A DNA stretch of 64,000 bases from Tricholoma matsutake (lineage: Eukaryota; Basidiomycota; Agaricomycetes; Agaricales; Tricholomataceae), in NCBI GenBank assembly GCA_026075535.2, contig AP026544.2, positions 6,758,001-6,822,000 on the forward strand, read 5' to 3'. Numbering within the stretch: the first letter of the stretch is position 1; each line of letters begins with the position of its first letter. Positions 42,576 to 54,195 of this stretch are shown here, piece after piece. The position numbers and the translations under genes were made by a program. Under the pieces are notes generated by a model, which was not told the DNA's origin, made no database searches, and saw only the letters and a list, made by a program, of their open reading frames with translations.

Positions 42576-43825
42576 GGTGCTTAAATGCTGGCTTGCAATT
42601 TATGCTTTGAAATCTGAGGGCCATTTTTGTGATGCATCTGAGCTCACTGGCATTTTAGCAAAGATGATGTATCACTGCCATGCTGTCACCTTTTACCAAG
42701 CATATTTGAATCATGATAAATTTGATAACAGCAGCCTTTATGTGTATGTCTATTCTTTTCTCCAATCTGTTTTTGTATGAATATATGTGTTGATTATTGC
42801 ATTTATTTAGTGCTGTGGAATATTATTACAATCTCAACATCAGAACAGGTGGTCTCCATCCATATAATACTCTGTCAGAATATCAGCACTTGGCATCTAC
42901 ACTTGCTTTTAGCCAGGTTTCACCTCCTGTGACCACTCTGTCAGCTGATGGAAAAGAGGTTACATACAAGGACAAAACAATGCATCTTGATAACTGGGTC
43001 CAGAGTATGCAGAGAGCTTATGATAAATACATTTCCTTGGTTAAAATCCTATGCCATAACAAGGACTTCTCTGCTGATATTCCCACCACTTTCACTGACA
43101 GCATGTCTAAGAACTCATACGGTTACTCATGGATCAAACAAGCTAAAAGCATCAATCCAGAGGCCCTTATGGAGCATCTCATCAGCAATTTGGATGGAGA
43201 TTCTCCTTGCAGACATGGAGGAAATGACACTATAATATGGGATGCAGCATGGCAGCTTTCTTGGATGAGGAAAGCAACTCAACTTAACCAGTTGCTAGGC
43301 AACCTTCATCACATAGTTCCTGGACAACCCTCCTGAATCTCTGAGCTCTGTGATTTTTGCATCAGCAATGGGTTACGTGGCCGCAATGTATTCTGGTCAC
43401 ATGTTGCTCTCTGGTTTATTGGACGGCGGGTAAAGCCTGAAACTCTGGTGCAGCATAAGGAGTTCATTCCAGTAAAACTTCCACCTGAGCTGTCTCTCCT
43501 TTTCAGCTTATATTTGCTGTTTATTCAACCTGTTGAGATCAATTTCTCAAGAAGACTGTAGGGTCAAGACAAAGCCACCATATACAATGAATATCTGTAT
43601 ATTATGAATGGAGTTCGACAGCTCGAGGATGGTTTCTATCTGCAGTTCAAGAGGTGGACCGAGTCTTACTTTTGCTGTGCTCTTGGTGTCCAAGGGTATC
43701 ACCAATCAGTTGTTGTTATTGCACATGCATATCTGGGCACAGAATACAAGCTGGAGGTAAAGGAAGAAGATGATGCCTTGATCAAGCAATATGGCCATGG
43801 ACCATTGCACCTGGAGCGATAATGG
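42576..43825 (+). pseudogene. Continuation of the RecQ-associated gene relic
   Basis: Open pieces with consistent spacing read ILAKMMYHCHAVTFYQAYLN, an intron-like gap, then EYYYNLNIRTGGLHPYNTLS and TYKDKTMHLDNWVQSMQRAY. Next come SYGYSWIKQAKSINPEAL, PPELSLLFSLYLLFIQPVE and YNEYLYIMNGVRQLEDGFY. It ends YGHGPLHLER, reminiscent of the Gly-His-Ser segment near the end of the recombinase-like region in fungal RecQ-associated proteins. Stops include TGA at 43334 and TAG at 43559. Identification is by memory only. Confidence 0.4.
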
Positions 43826-44121
43826 CCACAGCTTCAGTGTCAGCATCAGCATCAGCATTTGGGACATCACAATCAGTCAACAATGCAAACACTGGATCCC
43901 CCAGAATAAGCCCTCAAACAGGATCAACTACATCTTCCAAAGTGTTGGCAACAGAATCAGCATCAGCAGCAGCATCAGAATTTGACAGTTCAAAATCAAT
44001 CAAACAACCTATAACCCCATGTAGCAGAATGTCAGCTGATGACCTTGCTCAGCAAGAGGCTGTTTCCACACAGGCTTATGGGAAAAGAAAGAGAACAAAA
44101 AAAGTATGTTTTGTTGACTAA
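43822..44121 (+). other. Ala/Ser/Thr-rich ORF
   Basis: A 99-codon frame of low complexity (ATASVSASASAFGTSQS) with repeated ASAS and SEFDSS elements. It ends RKRTKKVCFVD, a basic nuclear-signal-like tail. It begins at the stop of the preceding relic and could be its last exon. Confidence 0.3.
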
Positions 44122-44249
44122 GGGGACACTACGTACACGTAAAGAAATTTATAGACATGTCTGTATGAAACAAAACAAAAAAGATCAACTGAATTTTGTA
44201 TGCCTGGCTATAATTTTTATGGTGGTTTGTCATCACCTCCATTGTCTGA

Positions 44250-44728
44250 AGTTTCAACTCTCTTCTGCCATTGCCTCTGCCCCTGGTACTGGCACTGCCT
44301 TTGCTGATGCTGCTGGTGCTCCCATTGCCATTGCCGCTGGTCCTGCCATTGCAGTTGCCGTGGCTGTTCCCATTTCCGTTGCCCCTTTCATTTTGTTCAT
44401 GTCAAACCTCTTCATTGCCTTCTGTTGTTCCTCCACAAAGGCTTTGTCTCCTGTCTTCCCTGACTGCTTCCACACCAAAATGAAGCCCCACAAAAAACTC
44501 ATGGCACCGAATGCTGCCTGTACATCCTTGGCCTGAATCTCTCTTTGCCAAGTGAATAATGTTTTCTAATTCCTTATAAGTACCATTCTCACCACTCCAT
44601 GCCAATCACTTACCAGCACCCAATGTTGCTCCTTCATCATGGCCCCAATGTTATCCATCTGGAGGCTATTGCAGATCACATTCTCAATGTCAGTGATTTG
44701 GTTGAGGACTTGTTCCCGTGTTACATTC
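44250..44728 (-). pseudogene. Minus-strand gene remnant of unknown family
   Basis: The reading is MNVTREQVLNQITDIENVIC, then MKEQHWVLVSDWHGVVRMV, a stop, then AKDVQAAFGAMSFLWGFILV and KAFVEEQQKAMKRFDMNKM. It ends in an Ala/Gly/Met/Pro-rich tail made of GCAATGGCAATG-type repeats. A short helical protein is likely. It was not recognised. Confidence 0.3.
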
Positions 44729-44906
44729 ATAGTTGTCTACTTTGGATGGGTGATATAGATGTTAAATGATGTTTTTTCAACCATCATGTGTTATAATCAA
44801 CAAACATGATAACAGCAATAACTATACACAAACATTACCATCACAATGATCAAAGATAAGTAATCAATCATATCATATGACAATATGAACAAGCAGTGGC
44901 ACCAGG

Positions 44907-45554
44907 ATGGACAGTATTCCAGACGGGTATGTCAGCATCAGCAGTGATGATGGGCAGCAATATCTAGTGCCCCATTTCATGATTCCTGCTACCAATCAGG
45001 CCTTTAAAGCCTATCAAAAAAAATTGGAATTCAATGTGTTCAATGCTGATGGGGGGGTAAATCAATCCATTCAAACACTGATATGCCATCCCTATGCCAT
45101 CCCTATTTGGGGCCGATGCTGATGCCATTGCTAATGCAAAACCCAATTGTAGTGCCAAAATATGTCAGATGCACCATACTTCATGATGGGCTGAGAGCAA
45201 CTGATGCTACCTGCCAATCTGGTAAGTTGTCACCTCTGTCTGGTCATTAATTAATTCATGCTGTTGCAGACCTTGACAGACAGGGAGTTGTTGAGCTGCC
45301 ATGTAGCAGTGAAAACCCTGCAAGACCAATTTGGCATATCATACAAGGATGCTAGTCATCATCTCTACTTGGCCAAGGTTGAGAAGCTTGAACAGCAAGA
45401 TATCACCTTGAAGACATATACGACTTTGAAGGAAAGGGTGGAGGATACCCTAGAATCATTTGAAAGCAGGTTGGCAGACATTATGGCCAGAACACCATAC
45501 CACAAGCATAGTGAAGCCATTGCTAATTCCCGGAGGTGTGGCATCACCCAATGA
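44907..45554 (+). pseudogene. Two-exon gene remnant of unknown family
   Basis: The first part reads MDSIPDGYVSISSDDGQQYL, then VPHFMIPATNQAFKAYQKK, a charged helical protein start. It is followed after a gap with stops by LTDRELLSCHVAVKTLQDQF, then DASHHLYLAKVEKLEQQD and a predicted coiled coil to 45554. It probably lies head-to-head with the minus-strand remnant at 44250-44728, the two starts being about 180 bases apart. No function is assigned. Confidence 0.35.
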
Positions 45555-46754
45555 GAAGAGGCTATCGCACATTATAGCTAGGATGACCTTGTATCTTCTG
45601 TATTCACTTTCATGCTCTGATTTGGCCGATACCATTTTCCTTGGCCAATGCCAATGTTTTTAAGTTCAAGTTATTGGCTTTAATTAAAGGTGTCATCGAT
45701 TCATGACCTGGCTCAATTTAAATAATATAAAATGGAACAACGAGACTGGGGTTCGGTGGTCACCCAACTGCTGTTGCCATTGCTGTTGCTGTGCCATTGC
45801 CATTGCCGATCGCCTATGTGACAACTTGGGTTTCCATGCATTCGACACATTATATGTGCTTAAATAGCAGCTCGTATACCACACAGAATGCTCTCTAATG
45901 CACTCCATTGGTTACAATTAGGTACAGTTATATACAGTATGTTTGACAGCATCCACCAAACCATATCATTCGATACAATGTGTATGTTCAATAGACTGTA
46001 TCATTCAATACAATGTAGCTTACCTACCTGTGAAACCACAGCTAAAAGTTAAGAGTAAATGTTGGGCTTGCATGCATTACAAATCCAGCTTACCATATCA
46101 TAACAGGTTCTCACTACTCTCATCATTGGCTCCATCGGCCTCTGGATTTTGTGAACTTTGAACAGACCGCAGTATCAGGTGCTGTGGTGGCACTACCTCT
46201 TGCAGCCACTTGTGGATGGTGGGAGATAGCAAAGGAAAGGAATTTGAAGAACATGTGAATGGGTGAGGTTGCAGGTGGGGGTGTGATAAGCTTGGGTGCC
46301 TACCTCTGGCCAGAGTGAGCAGGATAGTGATTCTCGATGGTTTGTCATCATTTTCTCAATTACTGTGTAACTCTTTGTTGATAATTTTTTTAGTCTACTG
46401 CATATATTGTTGAGAACCTGAGGTGGATTTATTCTATGGATCATTGACATGTCATCGGTATATGTATTCCATTGGAACATCTGAACTGTGTTTGAGATAT
46501 CTTCCTTCTATTACTATATAGTTCACTTTTATTTGTAATTAACTACTTCAAAAGAAATAAACATTTTTGTATCCTAAAATGACTGAATGAAATGTAGAAG
46601 CCAAGGAAATTTATGACAAGACTAGGGAATTGTGGATACCACAATTGAAAAATGGCTGCCACAATCAAATTGTAGCTTTGCACATATAATATGCTTCTAC
46701 TCAGATTTGTGGGAGTGTGGGATGTCTGGCTGGTATGGTGCCATACCAGCCACA
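45555..46754. other. No gene seen
   Basis: This holds CCATTGCTGTTGC-type microsatellite fragments (45765-45805) and a TTCGATACAATGTGTATG-type duplication (45970-46020). No convincing ORF or element end was found. Confidence 0.4.
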
Positions 46755-47000
46755 CCATGCCATACAGCATGTAGTTTTCCTGATGAACTATTTTTGACTA
46801 ATCCTAAGCCTATTCTACAATTGTCATGTTTGACTCTAGCTAAGGGTTTTGTAAGACAGTCTGCAACCATATCATTGGTCCCAACATGTTTGGTCTTATA
46901 AATCCTTCTTCTACATTTTCCCTTTGCCAGTGGAATTTTAGGTCCAAATGCTTCATCCTCCCATGATGTTCAGGATTCTTGGATACATTGATAGCAGATA
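46755..47000 (-). pseudogene. Ty1/copia RNase H C-terminal tail
   Basis: On the minus strand SAINVSKNPEHHGRMKHLDL and KFHWQRENVEEG match the end of copia RNase H. A one-base frame change then gives VGTNDMVADCLTKPLARVKH, the conserved DxLTKPL motif that ends copia Pol. This tail belongs to the pol at 48414-51471. The two are separated by the TIR element at 47001-48411. Confidence 0.85.
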
Positions 47001-48411
47001 CATCAGCAAACCCTGATTTTTCCCACAACAAACTGTAGAAAATACACCAAGCTCATAGCCAATTGTAGCATCCATGCCAAGCCTATAGTATTTCATAGTG
47101 TCATAGCTTTGATGGGCTACAATGTAGATCATTATAGCGCCAGATAGTTTTTTCCCAATTTATTATTTTCAGGAACCTAGGAACCATTTAGCAGCATTTT
47201 GGCATGGGCTTCAAATCTTGAACTTCAACATTTGTTTTTTAAGTTGGATAACCCTGCCCTTAACTCATTTCACATGGTTATGTTGAAAATGTTCAGGCTC
47301 AATTTTCATTGTCTGTTCATTCTTTTCTTTCCACCATCAATGCTCCCTCCCTCACACCTATACTACCACCACTCCTTTAACACCCACCACCACCACCACT
47401 TCTACACCCACTTCCATTTCCACAACAACAAGGACTGCCACTGGCTCCAACTGAGCTATTTTGGATGCAATGTGGGCCCAAATGAGCAACTATTGTTTGA
47501 GCTTAGGCAAGTTTTTTTTCCCTTTGTTTGTTGTTTTTATCAGCTAAATACAAGTTTTTCTTCATTTTAGGATCTAAACTACTAGTATTAACAGATGCAG
47601 CCACAACACACCACCACCACGCATGCCATGCTAGCCCCCTCCTCCCTAGTCAAATGGGATTTGAGGCTCTTGATACCAGCTAGAAGATTGCAAATGGGAG
47701 TGGGAAGGCCTGTAGAGCAGGGTATCTGCCAAGTAAGTACCTACACACACCCATAAATGTGCCACATCATACTAAACCCCTGAACTCCCCCAAAACAGGC
47801 CTTGTCTGCCTCATGGCCCCACAACAATGAAGAACTGCTGCAGCACCTCCCAATCATGATGGACAACACAGCACCCACCCCATGCCTGCAAGCAACTGCT
47901 CACTGGGTGGATCATGGGTGCCATCCAGCTATATCGACTGCGACCAAATGGTGGGGAGAACACAGACAACTCAATGACCCAGCACCTCCACCACCATCAC
48001 AACATGGCAATGAACTACCTTCACCCCAGCAAGTTACTCACAGCTCATCAGCAATACCAGTGATGGACTGTTTTTGACCATTGTTAGTTATATCCACTTG
48101 TAGTCAGTTGATTAGTATCCTTGCTGTACAGTAAAATCTGTAGTTAGTACATAGTTGTAGTTCTTTATAATATATTTGGTTTTCTGCTTTACTACAACCT
48201 CAAGACAATATCATATAAGCTGGCAAGGTGCTTCTAAGTATTTCCATAAATGGTTAGACTACCCTAATGGTTAGACTACCCTATCTATGTAGTGCTATAT
48301 AGAGTTCAGGGCATGCTATGTTGCTCTAAAAAACTAAAGAACCATGCTATGACACTATGGCACTATGTAGTGCTCTATAGTGCTACTGAGCTGGCCCAGA
48401 GTTTGCTGATG
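47001..48411 (+). mobile_element. TIR element with TA flanks inserted in copia RNase H (1.4 kb)
   Basis: Inverted ends CATCAGCAAACCCTG (left) and CATCAGCAAACTCTG (right, reverse complement) are flanked by TA at both sides (46999-47000 and 48412-48413), suggesting a TA-targeting element. It splits the copia RNase H between CIDN and SAINVSK. The interior contains an exon/intron-like region: a degenerate TGGGCCCAAATGAGC half-hairpin, then CAAGTTTTTTTT...TTTTAG (47510-47570), then GTAAGTACC...AACAG (47730-47797). It also holds a GCAAGC-type hairpin (47874-47910) and His/Pro/Thr-rich ORFs. It has no transposase. Confidence 0.7.
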
Positions 48412-48413
48412 TA

Positions 48414-49638
48414 GATTGTCAATGCAAAGTGTAGAGGCATTGTCAAATTTGTATCCAAATTCTCCCAGCAGACTTCTCATCTATTTCAACTTTTTCCCAG
48501 CTTCAACTGCTGCAATATACTCAGCTTCACTCGAAGACAATGCAACAACTGACTGAAGCTTAGATTACCAGCTAACTGCACCAGTACCAATTTTAACAAC
48601 ATATCCACCAGTGGATCTCCCAGTGTCTTTGCATGCACCATGGTTAGAGTCAGAGTATGTGATGAACAATTCCTTCTCTTCATTTGATTTATAGACTAAT
48701 TCATAGTCCTTGGTGCCCTGCAAGTATCTGAAGACATGCTTGACAGCTTTCCAATGGATAGGTGATGGATTGGAATTGAACTTTGCAAGTGTTCCAACTG
48801 CATAAGCTATATCTGGACGAGTGCATTGTGCCAAATATGTAAGGGATCCAACAGCTGATATATAAGGTACTTTGGACATGAACTCCTTGTCCTCCTCTGA
48901 GAGTGATTGAATTTTCTGTAAGACAAGGCCAGGGTCCATAGGAGTTGAGATAGGACTGCAGTCAGCAAATCCATATTGATTTAGAATGTCTGTGGTGTAC
49001 TGGTGTTGAGATAACAAAATGGAATGATTGGGAAGGTCTCTGGTAATTTTCATGCCAATAAGCCAAGAACTAAGACCAAGATCTCTGAGTTTGAAGTGTA
49101 ATTCCAACTCTTTAATTATGTGGTCAATTTTAGATTGAGAGTTGGATGCCAATGTAATATCATCAATGAAGACAGGGATAATGAGAAGAACCCCATTCTT
49201 GACAAAGACATAAATACTTCTGTCAGACTCCAATCTCTTGAATCCCAAATTAAAGAGAGTAGAGTTTAACTTTTTACTCCACTGTCTAGCAGATTGTTTA
49301 AGACCATAAAGGGACTTTTTGAGTTTGCAGACAAATTGTGGGATAAACTGGACAAAACCAGGTGGTTGTTCCACGTAAATTTCCTCCTCCAAGTCACCAT
49401 TAAGGAATGCAGATGAGATGTCAATGGAATACAGGTGATAGTCATATTTAGCAGCCAGGGCAATAATGGTTCTGATAGAGGCCATGTTGAATGTGGGTGC
49501 AAAGACTTTAGTATAGTCTAGATTAGGCCTTTGAGAGAAACCCTTGGCTACAACTCTGGCTTTGTATCTTTCAACAGTGCCATCAGCATTCCTTTTAACT
49601 TTAAATACCCATCTACTTCCAATTGCTTTTCTGTCCAA
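48414..49638 (-). pseudogene. Ty1/copia Pol: reverse transcriptase and RNase H
   Basis: This is a well-preserved copia reverse transcriptase: KAIGSRWVFKVKRNADGTVE, KARVVAKGFSQ, then YSIDISSAFLNGDLEEEIYV with the first catalytic Asp. CKLKKSLYGLKQSARQW and VFIDDITLAS follow. The last carries the catalytic FIDD box (about 49160-49172). The frame is open for 357 codons through YLQGTKDYELVYKS and the RNase H start YSDSNHGACKDTGRSTGGYV. It continues after a stop with VALSSSEAEYIAAVEAGKK. The frame is joined by a small shift to the integrase part upstream. This is the least decayed retrotransposon pol in the window. Confidence 0.9.
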
Positions 49639-50120
49639 AGAGTAGCTAGATTATTATTAGGTGAAGGTGGTGCAGATGGTAATTGGGGAGCAAGAGGAGG
49701 AGGAGGACTCTGTACATTAACAGAAGGTGAAGAGTGCATTGGCTCTGCTTGAGAAGGTCCACCTGGGTGCATGGGAACTTGCACTACAGATGTTGAGACT
49801 TTGGAGGTGGCTGACTGATTTGTGTTAATGTGGTGCCCCCCCAAATTTGGCATGTCACTGCCATTAGTGAGATCAAGTAATGGTGGTGTAGGGATGGCAT
49901 TCATGAGAGTAGGTTTACTCCCAGGGAAATATCTTTCATCAAATTCTGCCCTTTCTGAGATAATGAACTTTTTGGTTACAGGATTGTAGAATTGCCATCC
50001 CTTATATCCAGCAGGATAGCCAACAAAAATGCACTTCTCTATATGTGAGCCAAATGACTTCCTTTTATCCTTCTGAACATGTACATATGCTAAGCATCCC
50101 CACACCCTTAAATGAGACAC
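49630..50120 (-). pseudogene. Ty1/copia Pol: integrase C-terminal region and linker
   Basis: The minus-strand frame starts with SHLRVWGCLAYVHVQKDKR and KCIFVGYPAGYKGWQFYNP, the conserved copia integrase C-terminal block. After FIISERAEFDERYFPG it becomes a Pro/Ser/Asn-rich linker with PPPPLAPQLPSAPPSP before the reverse transcriptase. Frame changes at about 50110 and 49640 separate it from its neighbours. Confidence 0.85.
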
Positions 50121-51471
50121 ATCAGGTTTCTTTTTATGCCAAGCTTCATGGGGAGCGTTCCAGGGAGTGGATCAGTAGGGCTTCTGTTCAGAACATGTAA
50201 TAAAGCCACAAATGCATGGAACCAGAATTGAACTGGTAAGTTGGCTTCATTTAGCATGGCTGTGACTTGGTCTGAAACAGTTCTGTTTGCCCTTTCAACA
50301 TCCCCATTCTGCTGTGGCCTATTCCTGATGGTGTGTTGCCTCTCAATCTCATTATCAATGCAGTACTGGTTGAATACATTGGACATAAATTCAGAGCCCT
50401 TGTCCTCTCCAAGGACTTTGATTTTGGTGTCATGCAAATTCTCAGCATAAGCTTTGAATTGGAGGAATGCACCAAAGGCATCTGATTTTCTTCTAAGTCC
50501 AAGACCACACTTGAATATAGTGCAATCATCAACAAATTGTATCCAGTAATAATATCCTGCAAGTGATTTGACTTGAATGGGACCTTTAAGGTCAACATGA
50601 ACCAGCTTCAATGGTTTAGAGGCTCTGGTATGTGATGTAGGGAATGGGTTTGCATGCATCTTCCCAGCAAGGCAAGGTTCACAGGCAGAGAGGCAGGAAC
50701 AGTGAATCCATCCAGGAATGCAGCATTCTGGCTGTTAATAGAAGCTCTAAATAGTGTTCTACCATGCCTATTAAAATGGATGTGGTTTGAATTTATACTA
50801 ATCTTGTAATCTCTATGTTTGGTGAGGAAAAGGACAGCTAGGAGACTGTTTTGGAGTTGAGGAACATGTAATACTCTACTAAAAAGAATGGATTGAGATT
50901 CTACTCCATTGATGAAAGGTTTGAAAAGTATACTACCTACACCAGCAGAATAAATGATTGTGTGATCAGCTAACTTAATAGGTATATGAAGAGGTTTGTA
51001 ATTTCTAATCCAATGTTTATGAGGAGTCATGTGTGAAGTGGCTCCTGAGTCTGTATTCCAATCATAATTAGCTTTATATGAAAGGGGATCCTCTAATTGT
51101 TCTAATGAATAGATACTTGCCTTTCCTGCTGATTCCTGGATTTCCCTAGCTGTAGCTGCCTTTGCCCCTGCTGAGCTTGCCAGGAATTTATAAAATTTTG
51201 CCTGGATGTGGCCTAGCCTTAGACACCAGGTACAAGTGAGAGTGTTTTTGTGCTTGTGCTGCCTTGAGTAGTGATTATGATGAGGGTGATTGGTAGAGTT
51301 GGTATTATTGTTGGAAAAGGGATTAGTAGTGGTAGTGGTGGCAGCAGCAGCTCTGTTTGCAACCTCTGATATTTGAGGTGCAGATCTCCTTGTCCTTTGG
51401 GTCCCTTCTGCGTGGAAGGCCTGAGTAATAATTGCCTTGTCCAACTTGTTACTAAGCATCAAAGATGACAC
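50108..51471 (-). pseudogene. Ty1/copia Gag end, protease and integrase core
   Basis: The frame has NTLTCTWCLRLGHIQAKF, a zinc knuckle whose last Cys is replaced by Phe, and the protease active site YDWNTDSGATSHMTPH with Asp-Ser-Gly. After a frame change near 50640 comes the integrase: LKLVHVDLKGPIQVKSLAGY with the first Asp, LGEDKGSEFMSNVF with the second, and RPQQNGDVERANRT with the catalytic Glu. The region upstream of 51471, the rest of Gag, is unclear. No pair of LTRs can be assigned to this copy inside the window. Confidence 0.85.
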
Positions 51472-51504
51472 AAAGTGACTGGAGAGCCCTTATCATTAGT
51501 GATT

Positions 51505-51640
51505 GTCAAGGGTATTGAAACCTGAACAGGTATTAGCCATGGGTAGTTGCGGGTGTGGGTATGAGTACAAAATTTGTGACCCTCCACAAACCTGTACCTG
51601 CAGTACAGGTTGGCAGGTTTTGTTAGCACTTCGCCAACTT
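51505..51640. repeat. Possible remnant of a hAT-type MITE end
   Basis: GGGTATTGAAACCTGAACAG, GGGTGTGGGTATGAGTAC and ACCTGTACCTGCAGTACAGG resemble the subterminal GGGTACGGGTA blocks of the MITE at 11972. No paired ends or duplication were seen. Confidence 0.3.
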
Positions 51641-51889
51641 GGATGCATTGGAAAATGAGAGTTGTATAAGAAGCGCAGGCAGAGCAAGCTCAGGATGATG
51701 GGATCCAGGAAATAGTGAAGTTCAGTGGTTTCAAGGGTTGGCTTGCAGTATGCAATGTATTGACATGCATGGATCTTGAGCTTGGCAAACTGTTGTTCTT
51801 TCCCCGAGAGATAAGGATGAGCTGAAGCAAACGCAAGACTGACTTGTGTGAAATGTGTTCCACCTGAGCTAAATCTGTTGCTTGTTGAG

Positions 51890-52188
51890 TTTCAATGTTT
51901 GTAATACATGTATCTATTGGTGACTTGGATGTGTCTCTCCAACGTGTCTCTCTTTTTCTTCCTTTCTTCCCTTCCACCACTATCTCCACTCCATGCTGTC
52001 CTCCTCCCATTGGAAATCTTCATTGTCCCACACTACTGGTGGCAATAAGCACAAACAAACCCAGGAAGATCCCAGGACCAAGAACAACAAGTAGAAAATG
52101 AAGAATAGGAGGAAATGAAGTGAGGAAAAATATAGGACAAACATAAAAAATAGGAGAAACACACAGGGCACCCCCTAGTCCCCTTACA
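51890..52188 (-). repeat. Chromovirus 3' LTR
   Basis: On the minus strand it begins TGTAAGGGGACTAGGGGG directly after a polypurine tract AGAGAGGGGGTGA (52189-52201). It continues with GTGTGTTTCTCCTATTTTTT, shared with the copies at 57847 and 63768. The far end is placed near an AACTCAACA at about 51890 and is uncertain. Confidence 0.7.
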
Positions 52189-52204
52189 TCACCCCCTCTC
52201 TAAG

Positions 52205-52536
52205 ATGCATCACCCCGATGCATTCAAAATTGCAACCAGTCAAAGTCCATAACCTGAATGCGGCGTGGTGCAGAAGTGTGTCGTCAGTGGAATTCTTTGA
52301 CTAGTCATGGGGCATTTATATCGGATTCCTCAACCCATGAGTTCTCCTTGTACCCATAGCCCTTCCAATGTACCAGATATTGGAGCTTCCCCTGGTGCAA
52401 CCTGCTATCCAGGATGGACTTGACCTCATACTGTGGTTTCCCTTCAATCACTATAGATGGTGGTGGTGGGTGTGAGCGACGTCCCAGAAATGGATCTGCT
52501 GGTGCTGGCAGTAGTTTGATGATATGGAAGACAGGG
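52205..52536 (-). pseudogene. Chromovirus (Ty3/gypsy) integrase C-terminal chromodomain
   Basis: The reading is VFHIIKLLPAPADPFLGR, then QYEVKSILDSRLHQGKLQYL and VHWKGYGYKENSWVEES. This is a complete chromodomain of the kind that tethers chromovirus integrase to histone marks. It keeps Tyr and Trp at the usual cage positions. LVKEFH and RHTSAPRR follow past stops (TAA near 52303), ending next to the polypurine tract and LTR. Upstream the pol is cut by KDZ-type element 4 at about 52537. Confidence 0.85.
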
Positions 52537-52819
52537 AGCTCTTTACACTGCCTCATGTATTCCTGGAGGAATCCTGGTCTTCCTGGTAGTCCCTGCTTCA
52601 GCCATTGTTCACCAAATGGTTTATTCCTGGCAGTTTTTCTTCCAGTAGGATTCCTGGTGGATTCCTGGTATAATCCTGGTAAATTGGGCTCTTCTTAGTA
52701 CTATTCCAGGAATTCCCCATGACTTGGACTATGAGGAATCCAGGAGGATGGACCAGGAATCCAGTAGGATTGAACCAGGAGGCCTTACTACCAAGTAATA
52801 AAATAAATGATGCAAGACA

Positions 52820-52882
52820 AAATTGAACCCTAGGCATTAGATGTCAACATTTCAGCACAGCCAATATAACCACTACACCACA
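52820..52882 (-). other. tRNA-like pol III module, left end of KDZ-type element 4
   Basis: On the minus strand an A-box-like TGTGGTGTAGTGGTTAT (about 52866-52882) precedes a degenerate B box GGGTTCAATTT (52820-52830). It points to the left terminus, as in the other family members. Confidence 0.5.
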
Positions 52883-52976
52883 TAGACTCACAAGATGTGT
52901 CCACTAACTGCTCTAGGTACCATTGGGGTGGCTGTGCATGACAAAGCACACAGCCACAACATCAACACTGCCAGCT

Positions 52977-53800
52977 CACACAACAGGCAGGGCAAAACTT
53001 TCCCAGAGAGAAAATGTGGAGAAAATGTGGAGAAAATTATACTTTTTCATTAAGCAAACAAGTAGGGAAAAACTAGTGAAAATAACCCATTTTCTGTTCA
53101 TTCTCTCTTCAATCTGCCTAAGGAAAAATATAACATTTTTGTGGAGAGAAAAAAAGCGGGATCTGCAGTGAAAAGAACTTATTTCTTCTTGATTTTTCCC
53201 TAATTTTTGTGTAGGAAAAAAGAGTGATATTTCCTGCAAAAGCAAATCAGAAATCTCGAGTGAATATAACTTATTTCTTCCAAATTTTGACCTGGAAAAC
53301 TGCATGTGAAAAAGTGTAATTTTCTCCTCATGTTTGCCAGCTTTTCACCAGGAGAAAAAGAAACTCCTGCCTGTTTGGGTCAAGAGCACAGCCACCAATG
53401 TTGACATAAGCAGGCAAGAGTTTCTTTTTCTCCTGGTGAAAATCTGGTAAACATGAGGAGAAAATTACACTTTTTCACATGCAGTTTTCCAGGTCAAAAT
53501 TTGGAAGAAATAAGTTATATTCACTCGAGATTTCTGATTTGCTTTTGCAGGAAATATCACTCTTTTTTCCTACACAAAAATTAGGGAAAAATCAAGAAGA
53601 AATAAGTTCTTTTCACTGCAGATCCCCCTTTTTTTCTCTCCACAAAAATGTTATATTTTTCCTTAGGCAGATTGAAGAGAGAATAAACAGAAAATAAGTT
53701 ATTTTCCCCAGTTTTTCTTTACTTGTTTGCTACATGAAAAAATGTAATTTTCTCCATTATTTTCTCTCAGGCAAAATGTTGCCCTGCCTGTTGTGTCATC
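52977..53800. mobile_element. Foldback element: 820-bp palindrome
   Basis: Two arms of about 390 bases, 52977-53370 and 53412-53800, are reverse complements with scattered differences. The spacer is about 40 bases. The outer ends share CACAACAGGCAGGGCAA. TCA flanks both sides (52974-52976 and 53798-53800), which could be a 3-bp duplication of PIF/Harbinger type. Both arms carry the same spurious ORF in opposite directions (SKFGRNKLYSLEIS). It is inserted in KDZ-type element 4 and is unlikely to encode protein. Confidence 0.8.
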
Positions 53801-53950
53801 AACCATCACCACCACTCTCAACAATGCCACCGCCTCCCTCCCTCCTCTCCATTCTACCACCACCACCACTGCATGGACACCTGCCACCACCATTCCCACA
53901 CCCACTCCACCATCACCACCACCTTCAAACAAGCTGACTGGACAAAACAT

Positions 53951-54195
53951 GGGCCCAAATGATGCAATCTGCATCGTTTGGGCCCTACATAAGTTTTTTT
54001 TCTGTTTGCTTTTTGTTTTTATAAACTAACTAACCTGTTTGTTTAGTTTTCTAGGTTTTAATCTATTGGTAATAATGCCACCACTCACAAACAAGCCAAC
54101 TGGATGGAATATGGGCCCAAACAATGCTACATAAGTTTTTTTGTTTGCTTTTTGTTTTTATAAACTAACTAACTCATTTCTTTTGTTTATAGGTT
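53951..54195 (+). repeat. Hairpin/intron-like modules in KDZ-type element 4
   Basis: A GGGCCCAAATGATG-loop-CATCGTTTGGGCCC hairpin (53951-53986) is followed by CTACATAAGTTTTTTTT, where the donor GTAAGT seen in element 3 has become ATAAGT. A T-rich stretch with AACTAAC and an AG end follows. A second, half-deleted copy starts at 54111. These are the sense-strand equivalents of 15115-15570. Confidence 0.65.

Noticed and set aside
53479..53697. ORF SKFGRNKLYSLEIS... present twice in opposite directions
   Set aside because: It arises because the same sequence forms both arms of the palindrome. It has no coding signature of its own.
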